A stretch of 64,000 nt of DNA. Origin: JBOFBH01 sp051657715 (GTDB lineage: Bacteria > Actinomycetota > Actinomycetes > Actinomycetales > Angustibacteraceae). The translations under genes and the position numbers were made by a program. This document shows positions 9,256 to 18,080 of this stretch, piece after piece. The stretch covers positions 3,556 to 67,555 of the forward strand of contig JBOFLF010000047.1 in NCBI GenBank assembly GCA_051657715.1, given 5' to 3'. The notes below the pieces were generated by a model. The model saw only the letters and a program-made list of their open reading frames with translations. It did no database searches and was not told the origin of the DNA. Position 1 is the first letter of the stretch. The number at the start of each line of letters is the position of its first letter.

Positions 9256-10509
9256 TCAGCCGGCGTGGGTGATCATGCCGGCGCCCACCGTCCGGTTGGT
9301 GCTCTCGTCGACCAGCACGAACCCGCCGGTGGTCCGGTTGCGCGCGTACTCGTCGGCCATCAGCGGCACCGTCGTCCGAAGCCGCACCCGGCCGATGTCG
9401 TTGAGCCGCAGGCTGGTCGCCGACTCGTCCCGGTGCAGGGTGTTCACGTCCAGTCGGTACTGCAGATCCTTGACGACGGCGCGCGCGACCCGCGTGGTGT
9501 GCTTGAGCGCGTACTTGCGGCCGGCCTGGAGCTGGGCCTGCTCGTCCATCCAGCAGACCATCGCGTCCAGGTCCTGCGCGGCCTGCGGCGCGTTGTGCGG
9601 CCGGCAGATCAGGTCGCCGCGGGACACGTCGATCTGATCCTCCAGCCGGATGGTCACCGACATCGGCGGGTACGCCTCGTCGACTTCGCCGTCCGCGGTC
9701 TCCACCGCGGCGATCCGGCTGGTGAAGCCGGACGGCAGCACCATCACCTCGTCGCCCTTCTTCAGCACCCCGCCGGCCACCTGCCCGGCGTACCCGCGGT
9801 AGTCGTGCCAGGCGTCGGACTGCGGGCGGATCACGTACTGCACCGGGAACCGGGCGTCGATGAGGTTGCGGTCGCTGGCCACGTGCACGTTCTCCAGGTG
9901 GTGCAGCAGGCTCGCCCCCTCGTACCAGGGCATCGCCGGTGAGCGGGCCACCACGTTGTCGCCCTTGAGCGCGGAGACCGGGATCACCGACAGGTCCGGC
10001 ACCCGCAGCTTGGTGGCGAACGCCCGGAACTCCTCGTGGATCCGCTCGAACACCTCGCGGGAGTAGTCGACCAGGTCCATCTTGTTGACGCACAGCACCA
10101 GGTGCGGCACCTCGAGCAGGGTGGCCAGGAACGCGTGCCGGCGGGACTGCTCGACGATCCCCTTGCGCGCGTCCACCAGGACCAACGCCAGGTCCGCCGT
10201 CGAGGCGCCGGTGACCATGTTCCGGGTGTACTGGATGTGCCCGGGGGTGTCGGCGATGATGAACGTGCGCCGCGGGGTGGCGAAGTACCGGTACGCGACG
10301 TCGATGGTGATGCCCTGCTCACGCTCGGCGCGTAGCCCATCGGTGAGCAGCGCGAGGTTCACGTGCTCGTCGCCGCGGTCCCGGCTGGCCCGCTCGACGG
10401 ACTCGATCTGGTCCTGGAAGACCGTCTTGGTGTCGTAGAGCAGCCGGCCGATCAACGTGCTTTTGCCGTCGTCCACCGACCCGGCGGTGGCGAACCTCAG
10501 GATGTCCAT
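9256..10509 (-). CDS. cysN: Sulfate adenylyltransferase large subunit CysN
   Basis: A 417-residue GTPase subunit of ATP sulfurylase, which with CysD makes adenosine 5'-phosphosulfate from ATP and sulfate. Visible motifs are the P-loop GSVDDGKSTLIGRLLYD near residue 10, DTPGH for switch II and NKMD for guanine specificity, followed by EF-Tu-like beta-barrel domains. There is no C-terminal APS-kinase (CysC) domain. The ATG shares one base with the cysD stop (TGATG), indicating translational coupling. With cysQ, cysD and the sulfotransferases it points to activated sulfate for polysaccharide sulfation, although a role in sulfur assimilation is not excluded. Confidence 0.95.
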   Translation of the reverse strand: MDILRFATAGSVDDGKSTLIGRLLYDTKTVFQDQIESVERASRDRGDEHVNLALLTDGLRAEREQGITIDVAYRYFATPRRTFIIADTPGHIQYTRNMVTGASTADLALVLVDARKGIVEQSRRHAFLATLLEVPHLVLCVNKMDLVDYSREVFERIHEEFRAFATKLRVPDLSVIPVSALKGDNVVARSPAMPWYEGASLLHHLENVHVASDRNLIDARFPVQYVIRPQSDAWHDYRGYAGQVAGGVLKKGDEVMVLPSGFTSRIAAVETADGEVDEAYPPMSVTIRLEDQIDVSRGDLICRPHNAPQAAQDLDAMVCWMDEQAQLQAGRKYALKHTTRVARAVVKDLQYRLDVNTLHRDESATSLRLNDIGRVRLRTTVPLMADEYARNRTTGGFVLVDESTNRTVGAGMITHAG

Positions 10510-11420
10510 CAGAAGTACCCCTCGCGCTTGCGGTCCTCCATCGCGGCCTCGCTGAACTTGTCGTCGCCACGGGTCGCGCCGCGTTCGGTGATCCGGGTGG
10601 TGGCCACCTCGTCGATCACCTTCGCCACGGTGCCCGCGTCGGACTCGACAGCGGCGGTCAGGCTGGCATCGCCCACGGTGCGGTACCGCACCCGGCGCAC
10701 CGAGACCGGCTCGCCGTCCTTCGGGCGGCACACCTCGTGGACGCCGTACAGCATGCCGCCGCGGTCGAACACCTCGCGCTCGTGGGCGAAGTAGATGGAC
10801 GGCAGCTCGATGCCCTCCGCCGCGATGTACTGCCAGATGTCCAGCTCGGTCCAGTTGGACAACGGGAACACCCGGATGCTCTCCCCCGGGTGGATCCGGC
10901 CGTTGTACAACCCCCACAGCTCCGGGCGCTGGTTCTTCGGATCCCACTGGCCGAACTCGTCGCGGAAGGAGTAGATGCGCTCCTTGGCCCGGGCCTTGTC
11001 CTCGTCCCGCCGGGCACCACCGAAGATCGCGGTGAAGCTGTGCTTCTCCAGGGCGTCCAGCAGCACCGGCGTCTGGATCCGGTTGCGGGTGCCGTCCGGA
11101 GGCTCGGTCACCGTGCCGTTGTCGATCGCCTCCTGGACGCTGGCCACGATGAGCTGGACGCCGAGCTGCTCGACTCGGCGATCCCGGAAGGCGAGCACCT
11201 CGGCGAAGTTGTGCCCGGTGTCCACGTGCATCACCGGGAACGGGATCCGGGCGGGGTGGAACGCCTTCTCCGCGAGGCGCAGCATGACGATCGAGTCCTT
11301 GCCGCCGGAGAACAGCAGCACCGGGCGCTCGAACTCGGCGATCACCTCGCGGATGATGAAGATCGCCTCCGCCTCCAGCGTCCGCACCTGGGTCAGCTGA
11401 TAGCGCTGCGGGTCGGTCAT
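10509..11420 (-). CDS. cysD: Sulfate adenylyltransferase small subunit CysD
   Basis: A 303-residue PAPS-reductase-superfamily protein. The PP-loop nucleotide-binding motif SGGKDS is near residue 40, and HVDTGHNF and GGARRDEDKARAKER are also present, all diagnostic of CysD. It forms the catalytic half of ATP sulfurylase with CysN, encoded directly downstream. The ATG overlaps the cysQ stop by 4 bp (ATGA), and its own stop overlaps the cysN start by 1 bp. The compact arrangement shows the three genes are translated as a block. Length is usual for the family. Confidence 0.96.
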   Translation of the reverse strand: MTDPQRYQLTQVRTLEAEAIFIIREVIAEFERPVLLFSGGKDSIVMLRLAEKAFHPARIPFPVMHVDTGHNFAEVLAFRDRRVEQLGVQLIVASVQEAIDNGTVTEPPDGTRNRIQTPVLLDALEKHSFTAIFGGARRDEDKARAKERIYSFRDEFGQWDPKNQRPELWGLYNGRIHPGESIRVFPLSNWTELDIWQYIAAEGIELPSIYFAHEREVFDRGGMLYGVHEVCRPKDGEPVSVRRVRYRTVGDASLTAAVESDAGTVAKVIDEVATTRITERGATRGDDKFSEAAMEDRKREGYF

Positions 11421-12319
11421 GGTGCTTCTGCTCCGTTGTTAGTGGACATCGGGCCACGGGCGTTGGTGGACATCAGGCCACGGGTCGAGGCGGTCGCGAG
11501 GTGGTCGGCGATCGCCGACAGCACCGCGGACGCTACGTCAGGCTTGCACACCAGCACATCCGGTAACAGGGGATCTGGACGGTTGTAGATCAGCGGGCTG
11601 CCGTCGATCCGGCTGGTGTGCAAGCCGGCTGCGGCGCAGACGGCCACCGGGGCCGCGGAATCCCACTCGTACTGACCGCCGGCATGCACGTAGACGTCGG
11701 CGATGTCAGCCAGCACCGACGTCGCCTTCACCCCGGCACTGCCCATCGGCACCACCTGGGCGTCCAGCTGCTCGGCGAGCCGGGTGACGAACTGCGGCGG
11801 CCGGGTCCTGCTGACCGCGAGCCGCAGCCGCCCGGACGCCGCGGGCGGCGACAGCGGCGGGACGTCGGTGGCGTAGCACAGGTCGCGCGCCGGCAGCGCC
11901 ACCGCGCCGGCGGTCAGACGTCCGTCCTGCCACAGCGCGACGTGCACCGCCCAGTCGTCGCGGGGCACCTCGCCGTACTCGCGGGTGCCGTCCAACGGGT
12001 CCACGATCCACACCCGACGGGCGGACAGGCGGGCCGGGTCGTCCTTGCCCTCCTCGCTGAGCACCGCGTCCCGTGGACGCGCGCTGGCGAGCTGAGCGGC
12101 CAGCAGCTCATGGGACCGCGCGTCACCCTGACGCTTCAACCCCTCAGGTGGGATCGACGGGTCGCGCAGCGACAGCAACAGCTGACCAGCTCGCTGCGCG
12201 AGGTCACGCGCCAGCCCAGCGTCGTCATGGCTGCTGCCGTCATGGCTGCTGCCGTCATGGCTGCTGCCGTCATGGCGAGAGTCGGCGCCGAGGCGCGCGT
12301 CGAGGTCGTGCTGATCCAC
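11417..12319 (-). CDS. cysQ: 3'(2'),5'-bisphosphate nucleotidase CysQ
   Basis: An inositol-monophosphatase-fold enzyme that removes the 3'-phosphate of PAP, the by-product of sulfotransferases. Signature metal-binding motifs are seen: LSEEGKDD, DPLDGTREYG and WDSAAPVAV. The GTG at 12319 is preferred over longer starts because AAGGGGA lies 4 nt before it, giving 300 residues. Near the N-terminus a 15-bp tandem repeat encodes HDGSS three times, which is not part of the family and looks like recent expansion. It overlaps cysD by 4 bp. Pairing with sulfotransferases fits PAP recycling. Confidence 0.92.
   Translation of the reverse strand: MDQHDLDARLGADSRHDGSSHDGSSHDGSSHDDAGLARDLAQRAGQLLLSLRDPSIPPEGLKRQGDARSHELLAAQLASARPRDAVLSEEGKDDPARLSARRVWIVDPLDGTREYGEVPRDDWAVHVALWQDGRLTAGAVALPARDLCYATDVPPLSPPAASGRLRLAVSRTRPPQFVTRLAEQLDAQVVPMGSAGVKATSVLADIADVYVHAGGQYEWDSAAPVAVCAAAGLHTSRIDGSPLIYNRPDPLLPDVLVCKPDVASAVLSAIADHLATASTRGLMSTNARGPMSTNNGAEAP
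12226..12270. repeat. 15-bp tandem repeat inside cysQ
   Basis: Three perfect copies of CATGGCTGCTGCCGT (plus-strand view), followed by a partial copy, encode HDGSS repeats near the CysQ N-terminus on the minus strand. Confidence 0.92.
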
Positions 12320-12377
12320 AGAGTCCCCTTCTGTCCTGCACCCGAATGGCCGCCGAGGCCCCCGCGACCCACCGCGC

Positions 12378-14012
12378 CTAGTAGGCCCCAGAACGCCCGA
12401 GGACGGCACGGGCGGTCTTCCACAGGATCAGCAGATCGAGCGCGATCGACCAATTGTCCACGTACCGTAGATCCAACCGCACGGACTCGTCCCAGGTGAG
12501 ATCGGCGCGACCACTGACCTGCCACAACCCAGTAAGGCCCGGGCGCACCCGCAGCCGCCGGTGCACGGCGTCGTGGTAGTGCTCGTACTCCGACAACAGC
12601 GGCGGCCGAGGGCCGACCAGCGACATATCGCCTTTGACGACGTTCAGCAGCTGCGGCAGCTCATCGACGGAGTACCGGCGCAGCACCGCACCAACCCGGG
12701 TGATCCGCGGATCGGCGTGCATCTTGAACATCAGGCCGTCCCGGCTGCTGTGATCACGCAGCTCAGCCAGCTGCGCCTCGGCGTCGACGACCATGGTGCG
12801 CAGCTTGTACATGGTGAACGTGCCGCCGTCCACGCCGATCCGCGGCTGGGTGAAGAACGCCGGCCCTCGGGTGCTGACGCGGATCGCGACGGCGGCGATG
12901 GCGATCACCGGTGTCGCCATCACGAGCAGCGCGACACCCAGGACGCGGTCGAGCACCGCCTTGGCGAACATCCGGCCGTAGCGGGAGGACGGCTTGTCCA
13001 GGTGCAGCAGCGACAGGCCGGCCGCCGGCCGCAGCTGCACGTTGGGCTCGGCGACCTCGACCAGTCCTGGTTCAACGAGCAGCTGGGCTCCGGTGCGGTC
13101 CAGTGCCCACGACAGCCGACGCAGTGCCGAGCCGCTGAGCAACGAGCCCACCACGATGACCGAGTCGATCTCGTGATCGACGACGACCTGGGGAACCTCG
13201 GACATCCCGCCGAGGATCTGCACCCCGACGTGGTCCTGGACGCCGGGGCCAGGCGCCGGGACACAGGCCCCCACTACTCCGAGGCCGTGCTCGGCCGTCA
13301 CGGCCAGGTCATCGGTCAGCCGTTGCACCGCAACGGGTTCACCGACCACCAGGGTGCGCAGCATCGCCTCGCCCTGGTACCGCCGCCGGTGCAGCCGGCG
13401 CCGCAGGACGTGCCGGGTGATCCCACTGAGCACCGTGGTGACCGGGACGGCAACCAACACCTCCCGTCGAGGGAGCAGGAACTGGAAGGCGTAGCTGGCG
13501 ATGCCGAGGACAAGCACGATCCCCAAAGCGGCCCGTAGCAGGGCCTGGAACTCTTCCGCGCCGTCCCCGACCCGACCGGCCTCGTACCCTCGGGCCACCA
13601 TCACCGCGACCACCCAGATCGCTGCCGCGAGCAAGGCGATCGGCAGGGTGTAGGGCCGCAGCCGCCCGAGGGTGGCGGTGCACACGGCGACCACTGACGC
13701 GGCGATCAGGATGTCAGCGGCTACAGCTTGCGCGAGCAGCGGCCTAGTCCAGCGGGCTCGACGCCGCTCTGCCTGCTCAGCTGGATCCACGACCACTGGC
13801 CCGACTCGAGGGTCGTGCCGGACCCGGGGAGTCCACGGCTGCGGCGACGCCCACGACCGGCGGCCCGGCGGCTGGTGCCGGCGGCGTTCGGCCTGGCGGG
13901 TCCGGTCGGTGGTCGGGCTGTCGAGGGTCGGGCCGCCGAGGGTCGGGCTGTCGGGGCGGATGGCGACCTGCCCCACCAAGAACCCGCCGGCCTCACCCGG
14001 ACGTGCTGACAC
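12378..14012 (-). CDS. Undecaprenyl-phosphate sugar phosphotransferase (WbaP/CpsE type)
   Basis: This enzyme starts polysaccharide synthesis by transferring a sugar-1-phosphate to undecaprenyl phosphate at the membrane. Four hydrophobic N-terminal segments are followed by a Rossmann-like middle region and a re-entrant helix with the conserved bacterial sugar transferase domain: FTMYKLRTMVVDAE, RRYSVDELPQLLNVVKGDMS, LVGPRPP and RPGLTGLWQVSGR. The GTG at 14012 has AAGGGGG 5 nt upstream and gives 544 residues. The N-terminal 80 residues are disordered and repetitive (SPTLGGPTLDSPT). It lies 58 bp upstream of cysQ, in the same operon. Sugar specificity is not readable. Confidence 0.92.
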   Translation of the reverse strand: MSARPGEAGGFLVGQVAIRPDSPTLGGPTLDSPTTDRTRQAERRRHQPPGRRSWASPQPWTPRVRHDPRVGPVVVDPAEQAERRRARWTRPLLAQAVAADILIAASVVAVCTATLGRLRPYTLPIALLAAAIWVVAVMVARGYEAGRVGDGAEEFQALLRAALGIVLVLGIASYAFQFLLPRREVLVAVPVTTVLSGITRHVLRRRLHRRRYQGEAMLRTLVVGEPVAVQRLTDDLAVTAEHGLGVVGACVPAPGPGVQDHVGVQILGGMSEVPQVVVDHEIDSVIVVGSLLSGSALRRLSWALDRTGAQLLVEPGLVEVAEPNVQLRPAAGLSLLHLDKPSSRYGRMFAKAVLDRVLGVALLVMATPVIAIAAVAIRVSTRGPAFFTQPRIGVDGGTFTMYKLRTMVVDAEAQLAELRDHSSRDGLMFKMHADPRITRVGAVLRRYSVDELPQLLNVVKGDMSLVGPRPPLLSEYEHYHDAVHRRLRVRPGLTGLWQVSGRADLTWDESVRLDLRYVDNWSIALDLLILWKTARAVLGRSGAY

Positions 14013-14266
14013 CTGATCCCCCTTCTGCGTCGCTGGGGCGACCACACGATCCCCTCGTGCGGGCCGGCAACACCGTAGACGAACTGCGAATAGGACGGAG
14101 GACGGTTGGCTGAAGAACGGCTGTGAGTTCACCCGATCGTGATGAGCAACGAGCACATCCTGTCTGCTCTCGCACGCGGAACAGCCTTTCTCGTCGCCCC
14201 ATCACCCGATCAGAGCAATCACCGAGGGTCCGTCACACCAGACCCACGGCGAAGAGCCTCGCGGGC
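14013..14266 (-). promoter_or_regulatory. Leader/intergenic region upstream of the WbaP gene, possible internal promoter
   Basis: No coding potential of its own is evident in this 254-bp gap between the GT2 gene and the WbaP gene. On the minus strand a TACGGT hexamer at 14072-14077 could be a -10 element, giving a leader of about 55 nt that ends with AAGGGGG before the GTG. No clear -35 was seen. Confidence 0.3.
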
Positions 14267-15412
14267 TCACGACGAAGACCGGCTCGGGTCGGCGGCGGCC
14301 GAGGACCACAGCGAGGGCGCGGACGGTGGGAGTGCGGACGGTGAGGGGATCTGACGTACAGGGGTGATGTGGCGCCGGGTGGCCCAGGTGGCGCGGATGC
14401 TCTGCACGACCGCTTGGACGAACGTGACCTGCAGCACCAAGTCGTAGACGAACTCCGGCAGCAGCAGCGCGCGGACCACCAGTCCACCTCGACTTCTGGT
14501 CTGCCAGGACACGACCAGTCGCGCCAGCAGGAGGCCGAGGCCGACGAGCTGCCACCACGGCGACAGCGTCACGGTGTCGGTGAACGCCGCCATGATGGAG
14601 ACCAGCCCGATCATCGCGAGGATCCCCACCGAAACCCCGGCCAGCGCCCGCTGACCCCAATACGGCAGGGTCACCCGGGTGAGCCCGTAGCGGAACAGCG
14701 TGTCCACCACGCCCCGGTACCAAGGCAGCCGCTGGCGGTGCAGGTCTGCCATCGTGGGCTTCAACTCGGTCCAGACCCGGCACTCCTGGGCGGACGTCAG
14801 CCGCCACCCCAGGTGCCGCAGCGCCCAGGTGATCTCGTCGTCCTCAGCTAAGGCATCCTCGTCATAGACGTCGCCTGCTCGACCCGGCAGCATGCCGGAC
14901 CTGTTCACGCACACCTCGCGCAACGCGCGTACTCGTAGGACGGACGCCGTCCCGGCCAAGGCCAGAACCCCGCCCTCGCGGTATCGCGCGGCATGCCGGC
15001 TGAGCTCGTGAGCCTGACACCACTCCAGCCAACCGGACGGACGATCGCCAACGATCACCCCGCCAACCGCGCCCAGGCTCGGGTCTGCGCTGATGAGGCC
15101 CACCGCCCGCTCGAGGAACCGCGGTGCCAGCCGAGTCGTGCCGTCCATCACCAGCACGACGTCGTCCTGGTGGCAGCTGGGCAGCAGCCGAGTCAGGATC
15201 TGGTTCAGGGCAACGGCTCTGCGGCTGGAGCCGTCCGGAGTCTCGACCACCACCGCGCCAGCGGCATCCGCTACCTGAGTGGTGGCGTCATCACACCGAT
15301 CGGTGACCACTGTGAGTGAATCCGGGGCACGACCTTGGTGGAGAACGGAAGCCACCGCACCAGCGATGTCCCCCGACTTCTGGTGGGTCGAGATGATCAC
15401 ATGCACCGCCAT
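14267..15412 (-). CDS. Family 2 glycosyltransferase, membrane-anchored
   Basis: A 381-residue GT-A protein. The N-terminal strand MAVHVIISTHQKSGD begins the nucleotide-sugar domain. VLVMDGTTR is the DXD-like region, and EDDEITWALRHLGWR matches the ED..L..R.. acceptor motif of processive GT2 enzymes. Three hydrophobic segments follow in the C-terminal third, as in hyaluronan-synthase-like proteins. The ATG at 15412 is preferred because AAGGGGA lies 6 nt upstream. It is the first gene of the polysaccharide operon. Product and linkage are unknown. Confidence 0.85.
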   Translation of the reverse strand: MAVHVIISTHQKSGDIAGAVASVLHQGRAPDSLTVVTDRCDDATTQVADAAGAVVVETPDGSSRRAVALNQILTRLLPSCHQDDVVLVMDGTTRLAPRFLERAVGLISADPSLGAVGGVIVGDRPSGWLEWCQAHELSRHAARYREGGVLALAGTASVLRVRALREVCVNRSGMLPGRAGDVYDEDALAEDDEITWALRHLGWRLTSAQECRVWTELKPTMADLHRQRLPWYRGVVDTLFRYGLTRVTLPYWGQRALAGVSVGILAMIGLVSIMAAFTDTVTLSPWWQLVGLGLLLARLVVSWQTRSRGGLVVRALLLPEFVYDLVLQVTFVQAVVQSIRATWATRRHITPVRQIPSPSALPPSAPSLWSSAAADPSRSSS

Positions 15413-15627
15413 GGCCAGTCCCCTTCGCCACTCAGTCGCCACTCGACGTGGTGACTGCGCCGAGATGCCCTCTCGACCTCGAACCCTTTCGAACACTCAG
15501 CGTGATCGATATCGTGACGATAGGCAGCGGCCGAGGGCGAGCTCAGCTGATCTCCACCGCATCACTAGGTGGCCGCACGGCCAACTACGCAAAGTCATGA
15601 ACAGCCACGCGGTGAGACCTGAGGCCC

Positions 15628-16224
15628 TCACCGACCGTGCCAGCGGTTCTGTGCTGCGGCCAGACCCTCCGCGACGACCTGCTGGGTTGCGTCTGCCGCG
15701 TCCTCCAAGAGCAGCGGCACGCCCTGACGCTCGGTCGATGAGAAGTCGCGCAGCACGAAATCGGCTGGGTCCTGCCGCCCCGGCGGTCGTCCGATCCCCA
15801 CCCTGATCCGCAGGTAGTCCCGGGTGCGGATGGACCGGCTGATGGACCGCAGCCCGTTGTGCCCGCCCTCACCCCCTCCCCGCTTGATCCTCAGCGCGCC
15901 GAAAGGCAGGTCCAGCTCGTCATGGATGACGACCACCCGATCGACCTCGACACCGTAGAAGGACACCAGAGCAGCGACCGGCCCCCCGGACTCGTTCATG
16001 AAAGACGCTGGTACCGCGAGCAGCACCCGAGGCCCAGGAGCGCCACCGCGGAGGGCGCCGAGACGCCCGTCGACCACCCTGGCCCCGGTCCGGTGCTGGC
16101 GCCCCGCGCCACCGAGCCGAGCGGCCAGCACCTGCACCGCCATCGCCCCGACGTTGTGGCGGTTCCCGGCGTACCGCGGTCCGGGGTTGCCCAGCCCGAC
16201 GACAAGCCAGGGACCCGGGCTCAC
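15628..16224 (-). CDS. pth: Peptidyl-tRNA hydrolase
   Basis: A 198-residue enzyme that recycles peptidyl-tRNAs released from stalled ribosomes. Diagnostic motifs are VVGLGNPGPRYAGNRHNVG near the N-terminus (with the active-site His), FMNESGGPV, VIHDELDLPFG with the catalytic Asp, and GGGEGGHNGLRSI. The GTG start overlaps the rplY stop by 4 bp (GTGA), so it is coupled to rplY, an order common in actinobacteria. Length is normal. Confidence 0.96.
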   Translation of the reverse strand: MSPGPWLVVGLGNPGPRYAGNRHNVGAMAVQVLAARLGGAGRQHRTGARVVDGRLGALRGGAPGPRVLLAVPASFMNESGGPVAALVSFYGVEVDRVVVIHDELDLPFGALRIKRGGGEGGHNGLRSISRSIRTRDYLRIRVGIGRPPGRQDPADFVLRDFSSTERQGVPLLLEDAADATQQVVAEGLAAAQNRWHGR

Positions 16225-16838
16225 CCCGCCCCGGCGGCCGCGGCAGGCTCACCCGACGTCTCGGCGTCGGACCCGGCGGCCTCCCCGGCCGCACCCGACG
16301 CGGTCGCCTGCTGCCCGACGTTGACCACCAGCAGGTCCGGCCCGCTGACCAGCGTCGCACCGGGCGGGAGTACCAGCTCGCCAGCATGGACCTGGCTGCC
16401 GGGCGCCAGGCCGTCGACCGAGACCTCCACCTGCTCCGGGATCGCCGTGGCCGCCACCTCGAGCTGGAGCACCTGGCTCTCGACGGTCACCAAGGTCTGC
16501 GGCGCCGCTTCACCCACGACGTGCACCTGGACGTCCACCGTGACCTTCTCGTCCCGGCGGACCACCACCAGGTCCACGTGCTCGATGACCGGCTTGATCG
16601 GGTCACGTTGCACGTCCTTGGCGAGAGCGAGCTGCTCCACGCCGTCCAGGACGATGGTGAGCAGGGCGTTGGGGTGCTTGAGGGCCAGCATGGTCTCGTG
16701 CCCGGGCAACGTGATGTGCACGGGCGGGGTGCCGTGCCCGTACATGACGGCGGGAACCTGGTCGGCCCGGCGGATGCGGCGAGAGGCGCCCTTGCCGAAC
16801 TGGTTTCGCGGCTGGGCTTGCAGGGTGAGCTCGGACAC
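16221..16838 (-). CDS. rplY: 50S ribosomal protein L25/general stress protein Ctc
   Basis: A 205-residue long-form bL25. The N-terminal 5S-rRNA-binding domain begins SELTLQAQPRNQFGKGASRR, and the TL5/CTC C-terminal domain follows from about residue 95, ending in an Ala/Gly-rich acidic tail. The GTG at 16838 has GAGGAG 5 nt upstream; an in-frame extension to 17453 has no family match and runs into prs. The stop overlaps the pth start. Confidence 0.94.
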   Translation of the reverse strand: MSELTLQAQPRNQFGKGASRRIRRADQVPAVMYGHGTPPVHITLPGHETMLALKHPNALLTIVLDGVEQLALAKDVQRDPIKPVIEHVDLVVVRRDEKVTVDVQVHVVGEAAPQTLVTVESQVLQLEVAATAIPEQVEVSVDGLAPGSQVHAGELVLPPGATLVSGPDLLVVNVGQQATASGAAGEAAGSDAETSGEPAAAAGAG

Positions 16839-17035
16839 GCGGACTCCTCGGGAGGTGATGGTCGCTGGGCCTCGGCGCGGGCCGCCCGGACAGCGTGCCC
16901 GTGGCGGACACCGCGTCGATGGCGGAGCCGCCCGCGCCGATCCGCGGGCCGCATCCCTCGCCGAGGTACTCGGGCAACCGTATCGCGCCCCCGGACCGGC
17001 GGCGGCGCGGGCAGGTCGCCCAGACCGCCCGCCGG

Positions 17036-18013
17036 TCAGGCCTGGCCGTTGAAGAGGCTGGTGACCGACCCGTCGTCGAAGACCTCGCGGATCGCCCGAG
17101 CCACCAGGGGGGCAATCGACAGCACGGTCAGCTGAGGGAAGTGGCGCTCCTCGCCGATCGGCAGCGTGTTCGTGACGACGACCTCGCTGATCCGGCTCTG
17201 CCGCAACCGGTTCACCGCTGGTCCGGACAGCACGGCGTGCGTGGCGGCGACCAGGACGTCGGCGGCGCCGTTGTCGAACAGCGCGTCCGCCGCCTGGCAG
17301 ATGGTGCCCGCGGTGTCGATCATGTCGTCCACCAGCACGCAGGTGCGGCCGGCCACCTGCCCCACCACCTCGTGCACCTTGACCTCGTTGGGCACGGTCG
17401 GGTCGCGCCGCTTGTGGATGATCGCCAGCGGGGCGCCCAGCGTGTCCGACCACTGGTCAGCCACCCGGACCCGGCCGGCGTCCGGGGACACCACGGTCAG
17501 GCTCGAGCGCACCACCCGCGACCCGACGTACTGCGCGAGCAGCGGCAGCGCCCACAGGTGGTCCACCGGCCCGTCGAAGTAGCCCTGGATCTGCGCGGCG
17601 TGCAAGTCCACGCAGATCAACCGGTCGGCACCGGCGGTCTTGAACAGGTCCGCCATCAACCGGGCGGAGATCGGCTCGCGACCGCGGTGCTTCTTGTCCT
17701 GACGGGCGTAGCCGTAGAACGGCAGGACGCAGCTGATCCGCTTGGCGGACGCGCGCTTCAGGGCGTCCGTCATGATCAGCTGCTCCATGATCCACTGGTT
17801 GATCGGTGCGGTGTGGCTCTGGATGACGAACGCGTCGCAGCCGCGCAGGCTCTCCTGGAACCGCACGTAGATCTCGCCGTTCGCGAAGTCGTACGCCGTG
17901 GTGTCCACCAGCTCGACGTCGAGCTGCTGCGCGACCTGCTCGGCGAACTCGGGGTGACCACGCCCGCTGATCAGCACCATGCGCTTCTCGCCGGAGGTAG
18001 TGATCCCGGTCAT
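17036..18013 (-). CDS. prs: Ribose-phosphate pyrophosphokinase
   Basis: A 325-residue class I PRPP synthetase making PRPP from ribose-5-phosphate and ATP for nucleotide, His and Trp synthesis. Motifs include FANGEIYVRFQESLRG, the ATP-binding flexible loop YGYARQDKKHRGREPISA, the DLHAAQIQGYFD metal site and the PRPP loop VLVDDMIDTAGT. The ATG at 18013 overlaps, by 4 bp, the last of a chain of tiny ORFs connecting it to glmU. Translation is probably coupled to glmU through this chain. Confidence 0.96.
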   Translation of the reverse strand: MTGITTSGEKRMVLISGRGHPEFAEQVAQQLDVELVDTTAYDFANGEIYVRFQESLRGCDAFVIQSHTAPINQWIMEQLIMTDALKRASAKRISCVLPFYGYARQDKKHRGREPISARLMADLFKTAGADRLICVDLHAAQIQGYFDGPVDHLWALPLLAQYVGSRVVRSSLTVVSPDAGRVRVADQWSDTLGAPLAIIHKRRDPTVPNEVKVHEVVGQVAGRTCVLVDDMIDTAGTICQAADALFDNGAADVLVAATHAVLSGPAVNRLRQSRISEVVVTNTLPIGEERHFPQLTVLSIAPLVARAIREVFDDGSVTSLFNGQA

Positions 18014-18080
18014 GCGGTGCTCCCGGTCATGCGGTGCTCCCGGTCATGCGGTGCTCCCGGTCATGCGGTGTCCCGGTCAT
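18008..18080 (-). repeat. 17-bp tandem repeat forming ATGA-overlapping mini-ORFs between glmU and prs
   Basis: The gap between the glmU stop and the prs start is a tandem array of a 17-bp unit (last unit 16 bp). Five ATG codons fall at 18080, 18064, 18047, 18030 and 18013 on the minus strand. The ATGs at 18064, 18047 and 18030 each open a six-codon ORF (MTGSTA) whose TGA overlaps the next ATG. The ATG at 18080 overlaps the glmU TGA and reads in frame through 18047. The last mini-ORF overlaps the prs ATG. Confidence 0.9.

Noticed and set aside
6198..9272. 1024-codon plus-strand open frame opposite the Wzy-Wzz fusion
   Set aside because: Composition is typical of an antisense shadow (HRPQ-rich), and the minus strand carries the recognisable membrane protein.
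9256..11457. CysN-CysD-like 733-codon single protein
   Set aside because: The long frame upstream of the CysN start is an off-frame reading of cysD. CysD is encoded in its own frame at 10509-11420 with proper motifs.
15488..15503. Possible second LexA box (TTCGAACACT) upstream of the GT2 gene
   Set aside because: Only the left half-site TCGAAC is present; the right half does not match GTTCGA.
18008..18080. Short regularly spaced repeats as a possible CRISPR array
   Set aside because: Units are contiguous with no spacers; it is a simple tandem repeat. The same holds for the arrays at 12226, 24616 and 29579.
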